The notes under the pieces are model-generated. The model ran no database searches, was not told the DNA's origin, and saw only the letters and a program-made list of their open reading frames with translations. From positions 1 through 24,994 of the forward strand of contig DAOWFB010000123.1 in the NCBI GenBank assembly GCA_030638205.1: a stretch of DNA of 24,994 nt, written 5' to 3'. Source of the stretch: Thalassospiraceae bacterium. Lineage in GTDB: Bacteria > Pseudomonadota > Alphaproteobacteria > Rhodospirillales > Magnetovibrionaceae. Both the position numbers and the translations under genes were made by a program. Of this stretch, positions 16,359 through 24,784 are shown piece by piece (position 1 is the first letter of the stretch; each line of letters starts with the position of its first letter).

Positions 16359-16612
16359 CCCCCAGAGGGTCTCACAAGGCTTTCGCAAAACCCATTATTA
16401 CCATAGCTAATCAATGCCCCATTTTAATCACACGCCTTTTTAAATCCACACCCTGTAGGGATTTGAAAGTATACTATTGAGATATTGCCAATAATGATTT
16501 TCTGCTTAATCTAAAATCAACAGGGCCCTGCCAAGGGATTCCACACAATTTTCATAATAAATCTGGTTCATGGGGCCAAAATTTTAAAATAAAAATTGGG
16601 TTTTAATTTTTT
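16359..16612. other. noncoding remainder of the gap before the O-antigen-ligase gene
   Basis: No open frame of note. On the minus strand it holds small hairpins (for example GGTTTT/AAAGCC around 16378-16392) that would belong to any transcript running into the tRNA-like fragment. A 10-bp palindrome CAGGGCCCTG is at 16521-16530. The last 45 bp are very A/T-rich and contain no clear ribosome binding site. Confidence 0.4.
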
Positions 16613-18025
16613 ATGGCTTCATTCAGAAATGTATCGTTTTACCTGTTTTTAGGAACAATGCTTCTGGCGCCACTGCCGTTTGCATCAAACAGGCCGTGGT
16701 CATGGTCGTTACTATCTGCACTAATCGGTATTTATTTGATTTTGGAAATAATTACGTCAAGCCATGACTGGGACGAACAAAAGCTATTTTTAAAAAGAAT
16801 GCTGCCGGGATTTGTTCTTTGGATTGGGGTGGCTTTATGGGCTTTTTTGCAAACAGTGCCGTGGATGCCAGATGGATGGGCACACCCACTGTGGACTGAT
16901 GCCGCCGATATACTGGATAGTCACGTAGTTAGAACAATAAGCATCGACCCGCAGGCAACGCTGGAGGCACTAACTAGATTTTTGTCTTACGGAGCAGTTT
17001 TCTGGATTTCGGCAAGCTATTGCAGAAAATATGAACAAGCGGAAATTGCTTTAAAAGCGTTTGTTTTTTCGTCCATTGCATATGCAGTTTATGGTTTGAT
17101 AATATTTTTTTCCGGCACTGAGATGATTTTATGGTTCGACAAATGGGCCTACCGGGGAAATTTAACCAGCACTTTTGTTAATCGCAATTCCTACGCCACC
17201 TTTGCCGGTATTGGAATTATTGCATCAACCGCGTATGCCTTCCATATTATTAGCTCCAACCTAAGGTCGTACCTTAATGCGCGTGAACTTATTAGGTCTT
17301 TCATTGAAGCTGTTTATCGCAAGGCGTGGGTGCCATTTCTGGGGGGGGTTATAATTGCCACGGCATTATTGCTAACACATTCACGCGGTGGTTTCTTGCG
17401 TACCAGTGTTGCATTTTTGGTTTTACTGATTGGTCTTTATTATATAAAGGCAATTCCAAAAACGTTTGTTTGGGTGCTTATGGGCGTAGCGGTGGTTGGC
17501 GCTATATTTGCTTTTTCAATGAGTGGTGACATCACCATTGACCGAATTTCAAAAACTTCGTTTGATACATCAATTCGCGATGAAGTTTATCAGCGAACGA
17601 ATGATGCTATCAGTGCCAATCCAATGCTTGGAACTGGGTATGGTACTTATGAGAAAGCTTTCATGGCTTATAAAATTCCCGCTCTCTCATCATCGACTTG
17701 GGACAAAGCGCACAATAGCTATCTCGAGTTAGCGATGGAATTGGGAATACCGGCAACATTGGCCGTAGCTGTTGCTTTTTTATGGGCGTTTACGGTTTGT
17801 TTATCCGGAGCAATAAAGCGCAGGCGAAGAAGGGTTTTTTCTGTCATAGGAATGGCGATTACGGTTTTGGTGGCCGCCCATGCTTTGGTTGATTTTAGCT
17901 TACAAATCCCTGGCTTTACAGTCAGTTACGCATTATTGATGGGGATGGCATGGGGGCAATCATGGACATCTGAACAGAAAAGAAAAAAGAACAGAAATCC
18001 CGCTGAGGAGACCAATGCTACGTAA
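16613..18025 (+). CDS. O-antigen ligase / Wzy-type polysaccharide polymerase, membrane protein
   Basis: 470-residue polytopic inner-membrane protein with about ten hydrophobic helices. The Wzy_C/O-antigen-ligase signature is the cytoplasm-to-membrane THSRGGFLRTSVAFLVLLIG block (about 258-277), then a large loop with GTGYGTYEKAFMAYK and HNSYLELAMELGIP (about 364-377). Such proteins either ligate O-antigen to lipid A core or polymerise repeat units. The downstream Wzc and Wza partners favour polymerisation, but this is inference. The ATG at 16613 has no good binding site, so the start is less certain. It converges on the wzc-type set with 73 bp between stops. Confidence 0.85.
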   Translation: MASFRNVSFYLFLGTMLLAPLPFASNRPWSWSLLSALIGIYLILEIITSSHDWDEQKLFLKRMLPGFVLWIGVALWAFLQTVPWMPDGWAHPLWTDAADILDSHVVRTISIDPQATLEALTRFLSYGAVFWISASYCRKYEQAEIALKAFVFSSIAYAVYGLIIFFSGTEMILWFDKWAYRGNLTSTFVNRNSYATFAGIGIIASTAYAFHIISSNLRSYLNARELIRSFIEAVYRKAWVPFLGGVIIATALLLTHSRGGFLRTSVAFLVLLIGLYYIKAIPKTFVWVLMGVAVVGAIFAFSMSGDITIDRISKTSFDTSIRDEVYQRTNDAISANPMLGTGYGTYEKAFMAYKIPALSSSTWDKAHNSYLELAMELGIPATLAVAVAFLWAFTVCLSGAIKRRRRRVFSVIGMAITVLVAAHALVDFSLQIPGFTVSYALLMGMAWGQSWTSEQKRKKNRNPAEETNAT

Positions 18026-18098
18026 TTTATGCCTGCTATCGTTCACCGTTGGTATTCACCATTAGTGTTTAGGCAATAAAATCATTACATGGGTTGCC

Positions 18099-18776
18099 CT
18101 AAAAAAGGGCGCGAACAAAATCACCTAGCCTCTTGCGATCTGCCGAAAGAGCTTGAACTATAATCTTCATCCATTGCGGATTACTTTTAGCAAAATGCAC
18201 CAATCTTTTTCTATCAAGATTGTCTGCCTTAACTATTGCCTCGTTTATCAGGGTTTGCTCATCAGGGCTTAGATACTGCCAATCAATTAGGGCATAATTT
18301 ATCTGGTTAAAAATAAGGCTTTTCTCAAACGGGCCTGTCAATACGGACATAACGACAGCCCTTGTCGATTTAGCATTAGCACCAAAAATTACGTTTCTGA
18401 TATAAGAAAATCTTGACCATGAATAAGGGTCGGATGGATTTTTCAGGATTGATTGAGTAGCACTTTCGTGCGCCTTAACAAGCCATTCTTGCGATAATGA
18501 TTTATCAGAAACCGATTTTGCTATATCTATTTCAGTAAAAAAAATTGAAGAATAAAAACTCGCAGATGGCCATAGCTCTCCTGCCTTCAGTTGGGAATTA
18601 TAAATTTCTAATAATTTGTCTGTGGATTTTTCGCCTTGCTTTTGCGCCATCTCAAGCCGTGGCTTGAGTAAAGAATATTTAATATGCGAGACGCTTTGCG
18701 GTATGGCTAACGCAAGTATGGCAACACCAATTAAAATACCAATTATTTTTATAGTTATTTCAGGTACATGCACCAT
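18099..18776 (-). CDS. membrane-anchored protein of unknown function, coupled to the Wzc-type gene
   Basis: 225 residues with one N-terminal membrane segment (about 9-28, ILIGVAILALAIPQSV). A mostly helical soluble region then faces the periplasm, as a short n-region precedes the helix. Helical pairs such as SFYSSIFFTEIDIAKS and ALIDWQYLSPDEQTLINEAI suggest TPR-like packing, but no clear TPR consensus is visible. The start codon follows the upstream Wzc-type stop by 3 nt, so translation is probably coupled and a shared role in polysaccharide export is likely. No named family is recognised. Confidence 0.7.
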   Translation of the reverse strand: MVHVPEITIKIIGILIGVAILALAIPQSVSHIKYSLLKPRLEMAQKQGEKSTDKLLEIYNSQLKAGELWPSASFYSSIFFTEIDIAKSVSDKSLSQEWLVKAHESATQSILKNPSDPYSWSRFSYIRNVIFGANAKSTRAVVMSVLTGPFEKSLIFNQINYALIDWQYLSPDEQTLINEAIVKADNLDRKRLVHFAKSNPQWMKIIVQALSADRKRLGDFVRALF

Positions 18777-18779
18777 TTA

Positions 18780-21104
18780 TCAACTCGTATAATAATCTTT
18801 GTATTTACCATAATAATATCCGTAATCACCATAGCCATAGCGCGCGTGCTTCTTGAGGTTAACCTGCGTCAGAACAACCCCAGCGAGGTCAAGATGGGCA
18901 TCCTTTGCCACCCTAATTCCAGTCTGGACAAGATCGCGAGGTGTGCTGTCCCACTTTATAATATAAAGCATTTTATCCACCAACTGACCGGTAACCCTGG
19001 CATCAGACACGGCCAGAACTGGCGGGGCATCAATAAAAACAAGATCAAAATTATTGCGAAGCGCATCCATGGAATCTTTCATGTGTTTCGAAGAAAGAAG
19101 ATCCAATGCATTGGCGTTGGTTACCTTTGCTGGCAGCAGGTAAATACCTGAAGCCGCATCTCTTTGAATTGCATCTTTAAGCGCACAATGCCCCGCTAGA
19201 ACCTCAACTATGCTTAGGTCATTTCTTATGCCAGCCGCCTTATGCACGCTTGGGCGACGGAGATCACAGTCCACCAAAATAACATTTAGTCCTGATTGCG
19301 CTGCCATTTGCGCCATCCACAGAGCCAGAGTTGATTTCCCTTCGGAAGGAACGGTTGAAGTTACGCCGATAACCTTTGGTGGGCTATCAACATCTGATAG
19401 AACCAGCGATGTTTTTAGACTTCTTATGGATTCAGCGATTGAGGATGTTTTATTTTTTATCAAGTATTCAGAAATTAATCTGCGTTCGCTCAAGCCCCCC
19501 TCAACCAGTGGGATCATACCTATGGCAGGTATGCCGGTTAACTGTTCAATTTGTTCCGGTGTACGGAAGCTGTTATCAAGCCGTTCCATGGCGAACACCA
19601 GCACCACACCCAAAAATATGGAACCGACAGCTGCAAGAAGAACGGTAAGTTTTTTCTTGGGGAACGATGGAAGAAGAGGAACGTCGGCTTTTGAAATTAC
19701 CCTTGCATCGGCCTGCTGTAGGTCACTTTGTTCGGACGTTTCCTTAAAGCGCGAGAGGAAATTTTCATATAAAAGCCTGTTGGCATTTGCGTCTCTTTCC
19801 AGCTCACGAAGCCTGATTTCTGCCCTGCCCTGACCGCTGCTTTTATTTTCCAGTTTATCAAGGCTGGTTTCCAAAGTGGTTGCGCGGGATCGCTCAACTT
19901 CAACCTCATTTCTCAGGCTTTGAGCAATTTTTTTAACCTCGCGCTCAATGGAGACCCGCAGGTCTGCTAACTCGGCCTTGGCCTTAATCATGTTTGGGTG
20001 ACGCACGCCGTAACGTGATTCCATCTCTGAAACCTTGCGTAATACTTGCGCTTCTTGTTCTCTGAACGAATTAATTAGCGGTGAACTTAAGACTTCTGCT
20101 GATGAAAAAAGATCGCCTTGGGTTTTGAGCATTCTTTCAACCTGGCCCAACCTGGCCTTTGCTTCTGCTTGTTTAGCTTGAGCCAAAATTATTTGAGTAT
20201 TAAGTTCAGAAATTTGTTGATCTGTAAGTTTAGACCCTTGCCCAAATTTGTTTGATATTTCAGCACGATAGGCCTCTAATGCCTGCTCAGAATTTTGCAA
20301 TTTATCGCGCAATGATTTAATGCGATCGTTAAGCCAAGTTGTTGCCCGCTTAGTTGCCTCAAATTTTACTTCAAGCTGATCAACAATATAGTTATCGGAA
20401 AGCGTGTTGACTATTAATGCAGCTTTGTTTGGATTTTCTGAAGTAAACGATATTGATATAACCAACGAGCGCCTTACCGGAGCAACCTGCATTCGACTGC
20501 GGAAAACTTCCACAACTTCAGATTCCAGCTTTTCTTCAGCTTCATCTGTACTTACTTCAACCTTGGGTTTTCGCAAGCCAGCTCCCACCAAAAAATCTCG
20601 CGAAATGTATGTTTCAAGATTAATTGCGTCCGCATACCACGGGGCATCCTTCAGGTTTGAATTAAATTCGGGATCACGAACCAGACCCAATTTTTTAACC
20701 ACGCGCCTAACCAATGATGTTGACCTAATCACCTCAACCTCGCTCAACACCGTGGACATGTCTGCTGACACACCAGACATAACGCTTTCAATATCAACCG
20801 TCTTGTTTTGGCGAGTTTCCAGCATAACATTGGCTGTTGCTGTGTAGAGTGGGGTGATCTGCAATACGGTTAATGCCGCAATTGATGTAATTAATAAAGT
20901 GGTAGAAATAATCATCATCTTGCGGCGCCACAATGTGGTCAGCAAATTACGCAAATCAATTTCATCACCGCTTCTGTTGGCAGCATCTTGCGCTACGCCA
21001 ATATTCTGATTTTCTCGATCTGTGATTGCGTGCGCCCTATCGGGTGCCCGCTCGCGCTTGGCGCTGTCGTCACCACCAGAAGCTATACGTTCGGTTGTAT
21101 CCAA
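18780..21104 (-). CDS. Wzc/ExoP-type polysaccharide co-polymerase with tyrosine kinase domain
   Basis: 774-residue inner-membrane protein that controls chain length and couples to an outer-membrane exporter. Membrane helices at about 61-82 and 484-507 bracket a Wzz domain and long coiled-coil segments (about 250-450). The cytoplasmic BY-kinase domain has Walker A TSTVPSEGKST (582-592), Walker A' VILVDCDLRRP (608-618) and Walker B LVFIDAPP (688-695). It ends in a tyrosine cluster YGYGDYGYYYGKYKDYY (756-772), the usual autophosphorylation target. The start is a TTG; no in-frame ATG occurs in a sensible place. It lies 27 bp after the Wza-type gene. Confidence 0.94.
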   Translation of the reverse strand: MDTTERIASGGDDSAKRERAPDRAHAITDRENQNIGVAQDAANRSGDEIDLRNLLTTLWRRKMMIISTTLLITSIAALTVLQITPLYTATANVMLETRQNKTVDIESVMSGVSADMSTVLSEVEVIRSTSLVRRVVKKLGLVRDPEFNSNLKDAPWYADAINLETYISRDFLVGAGLRKPKVEVSTDEAEEKLESEVVEVFRSRMQVAPVRRSLVISISFTSENPNKAALIVNTLSDNYIVDQLEVKFEATKRATTWLNDRIKSLRDKLQNSEQALEAYRAEISNKFGQGSKLTDQQISELNTQIILAQAKQAEAKARLGQVERMLKTQGDLFSSAEVLSSPLINSFREQEAQVLRKVSEMESRYGVRHPNMIKAKAELADLRVSIEREVKKIAQSLRNEVEVERSRATTLETSLDKLENKSSGQGRAEIRLRELERDANANRLLYENFLSRFKETSEQSDLQQADARVISKADVPLLPSFPKKKLTVLLAAVGSIFLGVVLVFAMERLDNSFRTPEQIEQLTGIPAIGMIPLVEGGLSERRLISEYLIKNKTSSIAESIRSLKTSLVLSDVDSPPKVIGVTSTVPSEGKSTLALWMAQMAAQSGLNVILVDCDLRRPSVHKAAGIRNDLSIVEVLAGHCALKDAIQRDAASGIYLLPAKVTNANALDLLSSKHMKDSMDALRNNFDLVFIDAPPVLAVSDARVTGQLVDKMLYIIKWDSTPRDLVQTGIRVAKDAHLDLAGVVLTQVNLKKHARYGYGDYGYYYGKYKDYYTS

Positions 21105-21131
21105 GATTCCCCCAATTTACCGCCATGCAGC

Positions 21132-21683
21132 CTAAAAGAAGCGTTCCTCAACCCTTACCACATCACCCGGAAGAACAACCTCCGTTGGATTTATAGTTTG
21201 CGGTGTCTGGGTTGAGTCATTTCCGCGAATAATTGTTATTTTCTTTTGGTTGGCTCGATATGTAAACCCACCGCCCAGCGCCACGGCATTTAGTATAGTC
21301 ATTCCATTTACATATGAGTAGCTTCCTGGCTCGTTTACTTCACCCAGAATATAAAAAGGGCGGTAATTCATGACATCAATGCTTACGCGCGGATTTTTCA
21401 AAAACCCATCAAGCAGCTTTTTTTCAACATCACGTTCTAGCCGCCTGATATTTTTTCCTACAGCTGAGATACTGCCTATCAAGGGAAGTGAAATATCGCC
21501 CTCGCCAGTTACCTCAAATTCACCGGAAAGATCCTTTTCCTCAAACACGGTAACACGGAGCTTGTCTCCTGCCCCCAGGGTATAGATGGGGTCTTTCGCC
21601 AGTGCGCCATGCGAACTAACCAATAAAATAATTACCGCAATAAGTTTAAGGAATAAATTTTTCATTTTATATTTATACCACAT
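21132..21683 (-). CDS. Wza-type polysaccharide export protein
   Basis: 183-residue exported protein. The signal peptide is NLFLKLIAVIILLVSSHGALA. It is followed by a polysaccharide-export domain (YTLGAGDKLRVTVFEE to VSIDVMNYRPFYILGEV) and a single SLBB domain (VNEPGSYSYVNGMTILNAV). It lacks the lipobox cysteine of E. coli Wza and is much shorter, so it resembles GumB-like exporters. Two starts are possible. The ATG at 21683 follows a G-run inside a terminator stem. The ATG at 21665 gives a cleaner signal peptide but has no binding site. It precedes the Wzc-type gene, its expected partner. Confidence 0.9.
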   Translation of the reverse strand: MWYKYKMKNLFLKLIAVIILLVSSHGALAKDPIYTLGAGDKLRVTVFEEKDLSGEFEVTGEGDISLPLIGSISAVGKNIRRLERDVEKKLLDGFLKNPRVSIDVMNYRPFYILGEVNEPGSYSYVNGMTILNAVALGGGFTYRANQKKITIIRGNDSTQTPQTINPTEVVLPGDVVRVEERFF

Positions 21684-21717
21684 AAAAATCCCCCCGCAGT
21701 CATTTCTACGGGGGGAT
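21684..21717 (-). terminator. G/C-rich terminator or attenuator touching the Wza-type start
   Basis: On the minus strand ATCCCCCCG (21717-21709) pairs with CGGGGGGAT (21696-21688) across a 12-nt loop, followed by five T's and then the ATG at 21683. It lies between the beta-barrel gene and the exporter gene. The right arm is the only G-rich element available as a ribosome binding site for that ATG, so the hairpin could control both transcription and translation. Confidence 0.65.
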
Positions 21718-21755
21718 GTGTTACATTTCTATCCTGTGGTTACCCACGTGATAAA

Positions 21756-23015
21756 TTAAAACTGTGCGCCAACGTTCAGCATTAATTGGGTGTTGTCATA
21801 ATCGTTGCCGGCTACGCTAGAATCCCTATTTGCCTTTGATACCCCTACACCAGCAAAGAAATTGCGATTTAGCTTGTAATCAACTCCAGCGGAAAGGGTT
21901 TGGATATCATCTGAGCGTGTTGTTCCCTGATAATCAGAGTTGCTCATCTTTATGCCCGCCTTTAAGATGATGTTGCGACGCAATTCATGATCAACACCGA
22001 TGCCATAGTTTGTTCCAACTGTCGATGATACACCCGAAGATGTGGTTTCACCGATGGTGCGCGATAAGTTTAATTTAATGGTTGTAAGTTGGGTTATGTT
22101 CCAACGAATATTAGCATCGCCCGACCAACCGCTTACGTCCTTAAGGGTGGTGGCGGTATAGCTCTGGCTCATGGTGCCAACGGCGATATCGGCACGCACG
22201 AGCCTGCTTAGATCAACCGCAAGACCAGCTTGCAATTTATAGCCGTCTGAATCACGATTAACGCCAGCATCATCAATAGCGGCGCTATAATTGCGCTCGT
22301 TCTTCTCGCCCCTTACATAAGCTATGTACCCGTCCTGAATATCGTAGCTAACCTTAAGTGAGCCTATGGTGTCTTTGCGATCGCGATCATCATTGTTGGT
22401 GGTTGCACCAGCGATGGTCAGATTATCGTCAAAATTATAATCGACCATTTTACCGTCAACGGACAAGCCAATCCTGTTGGGTTTGTATGATGCCCCCATG
22501 GCAATTGTTTGTTTGACGCTATCAACCGGGCTGGCTGCATCGGTACCAACGTCGTTGCCTCCGCGGGCCTCACTAGTGGTCTGGTGGCGAGCCTCACCGG
22601 TTAGGTTAAGCGCCCTGCTTATGTCTGCCTGACCGCGGACACGAAGATCTATGGTGTTATAGTCATCGGCACTATTGTCTTTGTAGTTTGCGATTGCTCC
22701 GCCTGCATCAACCCTGAGAGAATGACGGTTCCAATCGGAGCGCAGGCTAAACGATGGCTCAACCTTGGTAATCCAATCTGAATTTTCTCCGGTTTGTTCT
22801 TTGTAGATATTATCATCACTGATAGCGGTTGCTTTCACCACTGGAAACAACCGAAAGCTTCCGGCGGGTAAGCCCTGCGCGGTATATTCTTCCATCTTGC
22901 GGTCAGTAACCCCACCCTTACCTGTGGCTTCCTGGGACATAGCTGTGCCTGACATGGCGACCATTGCGCTGACAAAAACAGTAGTTGCCAGCAAACCAAT
23001 TTTTTTTACCCTCAC
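21756..23015 (-). CDS. outer-membrane beta-barrel protein, BBP2 type
   Basis: 419 residues beginning at a GTG with AGGAA 9 nt upstream. A signal peptide (about 1-28, ending TAMSQ) precedes a short linker. Alternating-strand sequence then fills the rest, for example SLRVDAGGAIANYK, DLRVRGQADISRALNLTGEAR and FFAGVGVSKANRD, and the protein ends in NVGAQF with a terminal Phe as in barrel proteins. This pattern fits putative beta-barrel porin type 2 proteins found beside Wza/Wzc genes in alphaproteobacteria. A role as an outer-membrane channel or anchor for the polysaccharide is inferred. A strong terminator follows. Confidence 0.85.
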   Translation of the reverse strand: MRVKKIGLLATTVFVSAMVAMSGTAMSQEATGKGGVTDRKMEEYTAQGLPAGSFRLFPVVKATAISDDNIYKEQTGENSDWITKVEPSFSLRSDWNRHSLRVDAGGAIANYKDNSADDYNTIDLRVRGQADISRALNLTGEARHQTTSEARGGNDVGTDAASPVDSVKQTIAMGASYKPNRIGLSVDGKMVDYNFDDNLTIAGATTNNDDRDRKDTIGSLKVSYDIQDGYIAYVRGEKNERNYSAAIDDAGVNRDSDGYKLQAGLAVDLSRLVRADIAVGTMSQSYTATTLKDVSGWSGDANIRWNITQLTTIKLNLSRTIGETTSSGVSSTVGTNYGIGVDHELRRNIILKAGIKMSNSDYQGTTRSDDIQTLSAGVDYKLNRNFFAGVGVSKANRDSSVAGNDYDNTQLMLNVGAQF

Positions 23016-23125
23016 AGCATAAATTCCTTTTTTATTTTTTAAACTATTACCGAACCACAGTCTCTTGCTTTGATTTCGGTAGCTACGCTCCCGGTAACTT
23101 AAACCTACAGTAACTTAATATTTTA

Positions 23126-23785
23126 TTAGTTAGCGCTTGCGTCGCTGGTCTGATTTTCACTTGGGGTATCGATAACAACCTCAACAACATCATCACTGCC
23201 ATCTGTGCCATCTGTGTTTTCATTGTTGGTATTTGCGGCCACTTCAACCGCCGCATCAGGCACCGCCTCAACAACTGCGGCAACAATTTCTGCGGCGGCT
23301 TCGGGAACCACCTCAGAAACAGCGGATGCAATTTCGGCGGCGGCTTCGGGAACTACCTCAGAAACAGAGGATGCAATTTCGACGGCGGCTTCGGGGACTA
23401 CCTCAGAAACAGAGGATGCAATTTCGGCGGCAGATTCGGGAACTGCCTGAGCTACACTCGTTGCAATTGCGGCGGCGGCTTCGGGTGCGGCTTCGGCGGC
23501 GATAGACGCTACTTCAGCGGCGGCTTCAGGATTTGCGGATGCAACCATGGCAGCCAATTGGGCTGCAAGCTCCGGGGACGCTGCAATTTGTGCACGCAGT
23601 ATCGCCAACAATGCCGCCTTATCTTTGCTGGCCGCCTGAATCTGCTGGATGACTGCATCGGAAATAGCCACACCGGGCACAGTCAAACCGACGGGCGCAG
23701 TCTGAGCCATCGAAGCTGAGGTTACGCCCAGTATTATAGCGCCAGAAAGCGCAGCAGCAGAAATTAACTTACGAATACCGATCAT
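23126..23785 (-). CDS. secreted protein of tandem 15-residue repeats
   Basis: 219 residues from MIGIRKLISA; the frame extends to 23845, but this start has an AGGGA and GGGGAG site and gives a clean signal peptide (cleavage probably near SMA-QTA). A short helix (DAVIQQIQAASKDKAALLAIL) is followed by eight 15-residue repeats (70-189) of the type VPEAAAEIASSVSEV. The C-terminal tail (about 185-219) is acidic and rich in Asn, Thr, Ser and Asp. The repeats should form amphipathic Ala-rich helices. There is no membrane anchor, lipobox or enzyme motif. Its place before the beta-barrel gene suggests a surface or matrix role, but that is inference. Confidence 0.75.
   Translation of the reverse strand: MIGIRKLISAAALSGAIILGVTSASMAQTAPVGLTVPGVAISDAVIQQIQAASKDKAALLAILRAQIAASPELAAQLAAMVASANPEAAAEVASIAAEAAPEAAAAIATSVAQAVPESAAEIASSVSEVVPEAAVEIASSVSEVVPEAAAEIASAVSEVVPEAAAEIVAAVVEAVPDAAVEVAANTNNENTDGTDGSDDVVEVVIDTPSENQTSDASAN
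23219..23578 (-). repeat. coding tandem repeat, eight units of 45 bp
   Basis: Each unit encodes xPExAAxIxxxVxxx. Three units are nearly identical in DNA (23310-23354, 23355-23399, 23400-23444) and the outer ones are diverged, so recent unit duplication in the centre is likely. All are in frame, so unit number could vary without breaking the gene. Confidence 0.85.
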
Positions 23786-23828
23786 TTCCCTAAGCTCCCC
23801 AATTAAATAAATTATAAAAACTACAACC

Positions 23829-23834
23829 ATTATA
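23829..23834 (-). promoter_or_regulatory. TATAAT -10 element for the repeat-protein gene
   Basis: A perfect TATAAT on the minus strand places the transcript start about 37 nt before the ATG at 23785. No good -35 hexamer is present at standard spacing, so confidence is low. Confidence 0.3.
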
Positions 23835-24086
23835 AAACCATGCATAAAGGTAGGCTCACCATATACATATAGGTAAGCTTTACGGGCAGTGTCTGTATAT
23901 AAATTTACATTTTTTCACGTAGAAAAAGCAACATTATTCAACCTAAAGTTATGTAATTAATGGACGAATCATTTTTTGTGATATTTATGCAACACTTAAC
24001 GTGGATTTGGGGGGAAATACAGTATTTTTGGACTACGAATTAACCATAAACCTTGGATTGACGCGTCCTTCAGGGGGGCTTGTTTT
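23835..24086. other. AT-rich noncoding gap with a possible CtrA half-site
   Basis: Together with the leader of the repeat-protein gene this makes a 301-bp stretch with no gene. It contains TTAACCAT at 24040-24047, a CtrA-type half-site without a clear partner, and the AT-rich run ACCATATACATATAGGT at 23858-23874. No terminator was found after the gene at 24087. Confidence 0.35.
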
Positions 24087-24716
24087 CTACTTTTGTGGGA
24101 TTATCGATTCCTTGCTAACCATAACAACAGCGCGGGCGGCCGTTGCCGCATGAAAAATTGTTGGCAGTAATGCAGAAGCACCCATTACAATTCCAAAATA
24201 AGCGTTACGAATATTATCGGGATTTAGGGGGTCTAAAAAAACCTGCCACAACCTACCTTCATAAAGAACCATCCTTGCTTCCATGGTTTCCGGGCGGACC
24301 AGAACAAAACCAACCAACCAACCTGAAACGACAAAGGCAAACAAAACCCAAAATGTAGCGGCAATTGCTGTTAATAAATCAACGCTCAAAAATGCCATAT
24401 AACTAGCGTTGCTGGTGGAAGCTAGGGCTCGCTTGATAACATAGATGGTAATTAGCAATGAAAGCCCATCAAACATGGCGCCCATAACCGCCACCGGGAA
24501 ACCCATGAGCACGTATTCCTCACCCTTGTGGCTGATTAGGTTTTGCGGGTACGTGGTCAGCAGTGCCCACCAATAACAAGCCAGATTTAGCACCACAAAA
24601 AATAAGATTAACTTGGCGTAAAAAAATCTGGTTTTTTTTGCGCGCGCATTAAACCAGCCCAAGGAATGTTCCAACGAGGCTCGCCAATGGGTAATGATTG
24701 TTGTGGCACCCGACAT
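24087..24716 (-). CDS. four-helix membrane protein of unknown function
   Basis: 209 residues. Hydrophobic segments lie at about 33-56, 71-94, 107-140 and 173-200. The N-terminal 30 residues are basic (ARAKKTR), suggesting they stay in the cytoplasm. A loop of about 30 residues between helices 3 and 4 carries EARMVLYEGRLWQVFLDPLN. GGA lies 8 nt before the ATG, and a plausible TTGACC/TACCAT promoter lies upstream. It is transcribed toward the polysaccharide genes but is separated by about 300 bp. No family is recognised, and no transport or enzyme motif is seen. Confidence 0.7.
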   Translation of the reverse strand: MSGATTIITHWRASLEHSLGWFNARAKKTRFFYAKLILFFVVLNLACYWWALLTTYPQNLISHKGEEYVLMGFPVAVMGAMFDGLSLLITIYVIKRALASTSNASYMAFLSVDLLTAIAATFWVLFAFVVSGWLVGFVLVRPETMEARMVLYEGRLWQVFLDPLNPDNIRNAYFGIVMGASALLPTIFHAATAARAVVMVSKESIIPQK

Positions 24717-24755
24717 TTATTATTCCGCATTGAATTACTGGACAAATTTTAATCA

Positions 24756-24784
24756 ATGGTATGTAGCGTATTGGTTGTGGTCAA
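24756..24784 (-). promoter_or_regulatory. sigma70-type promoter for the gene at 24716
   Basis: On the minus strand TTGACC (24784-24779) and TACCAT (24761-24756) are separated by 17 bp. The expected start leaves a leader of roughly 32 nt before the ATG. The -35 also fits the CTTGAC form common in alphaproteobacteria. Confidence 0.4.

Noticed and set aside
16271..16470. Complete tRNA, permuted tmRNA or 6S RNA on the minus strand
   Set aside because: No 5' acceptor strand complementary to CGCTACA, no clear anticodon arm, no tag-encoding frame with alanine acceptor features, and no pairing of 5' and 3' ends of the 6S type was found by eye. Only the 3'-end-like fragment is kept.
16521..16530. CAGGGCCCTG palindrome as an operator
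   Set aside because: Ten bases of symmetry are expected by chance at this scale and there is no supporting promoter.
18099..18120. GCCCT/AGGGC hairpin at the convergent gene ends as a terminator
   Set aside because: Short stem overlapping the stop codon, with no T-run on either side.
23016..23125. Terminator between the repeat-protein and beta-barrel genes (TACCGAA/TTCGGTA arms)
   Set aside because: Only 7 bp with a loop of about 20 nt and no proper T-run.
23219..23578. Regular 45-bp repeats that could suggest a CRISPR array
   Set aside because: The units are contiguous without unique spacers and encode in-frame 15-residue repeats behind a signal peptide. Open frames on the opposite strand here are by-products of the repeat.
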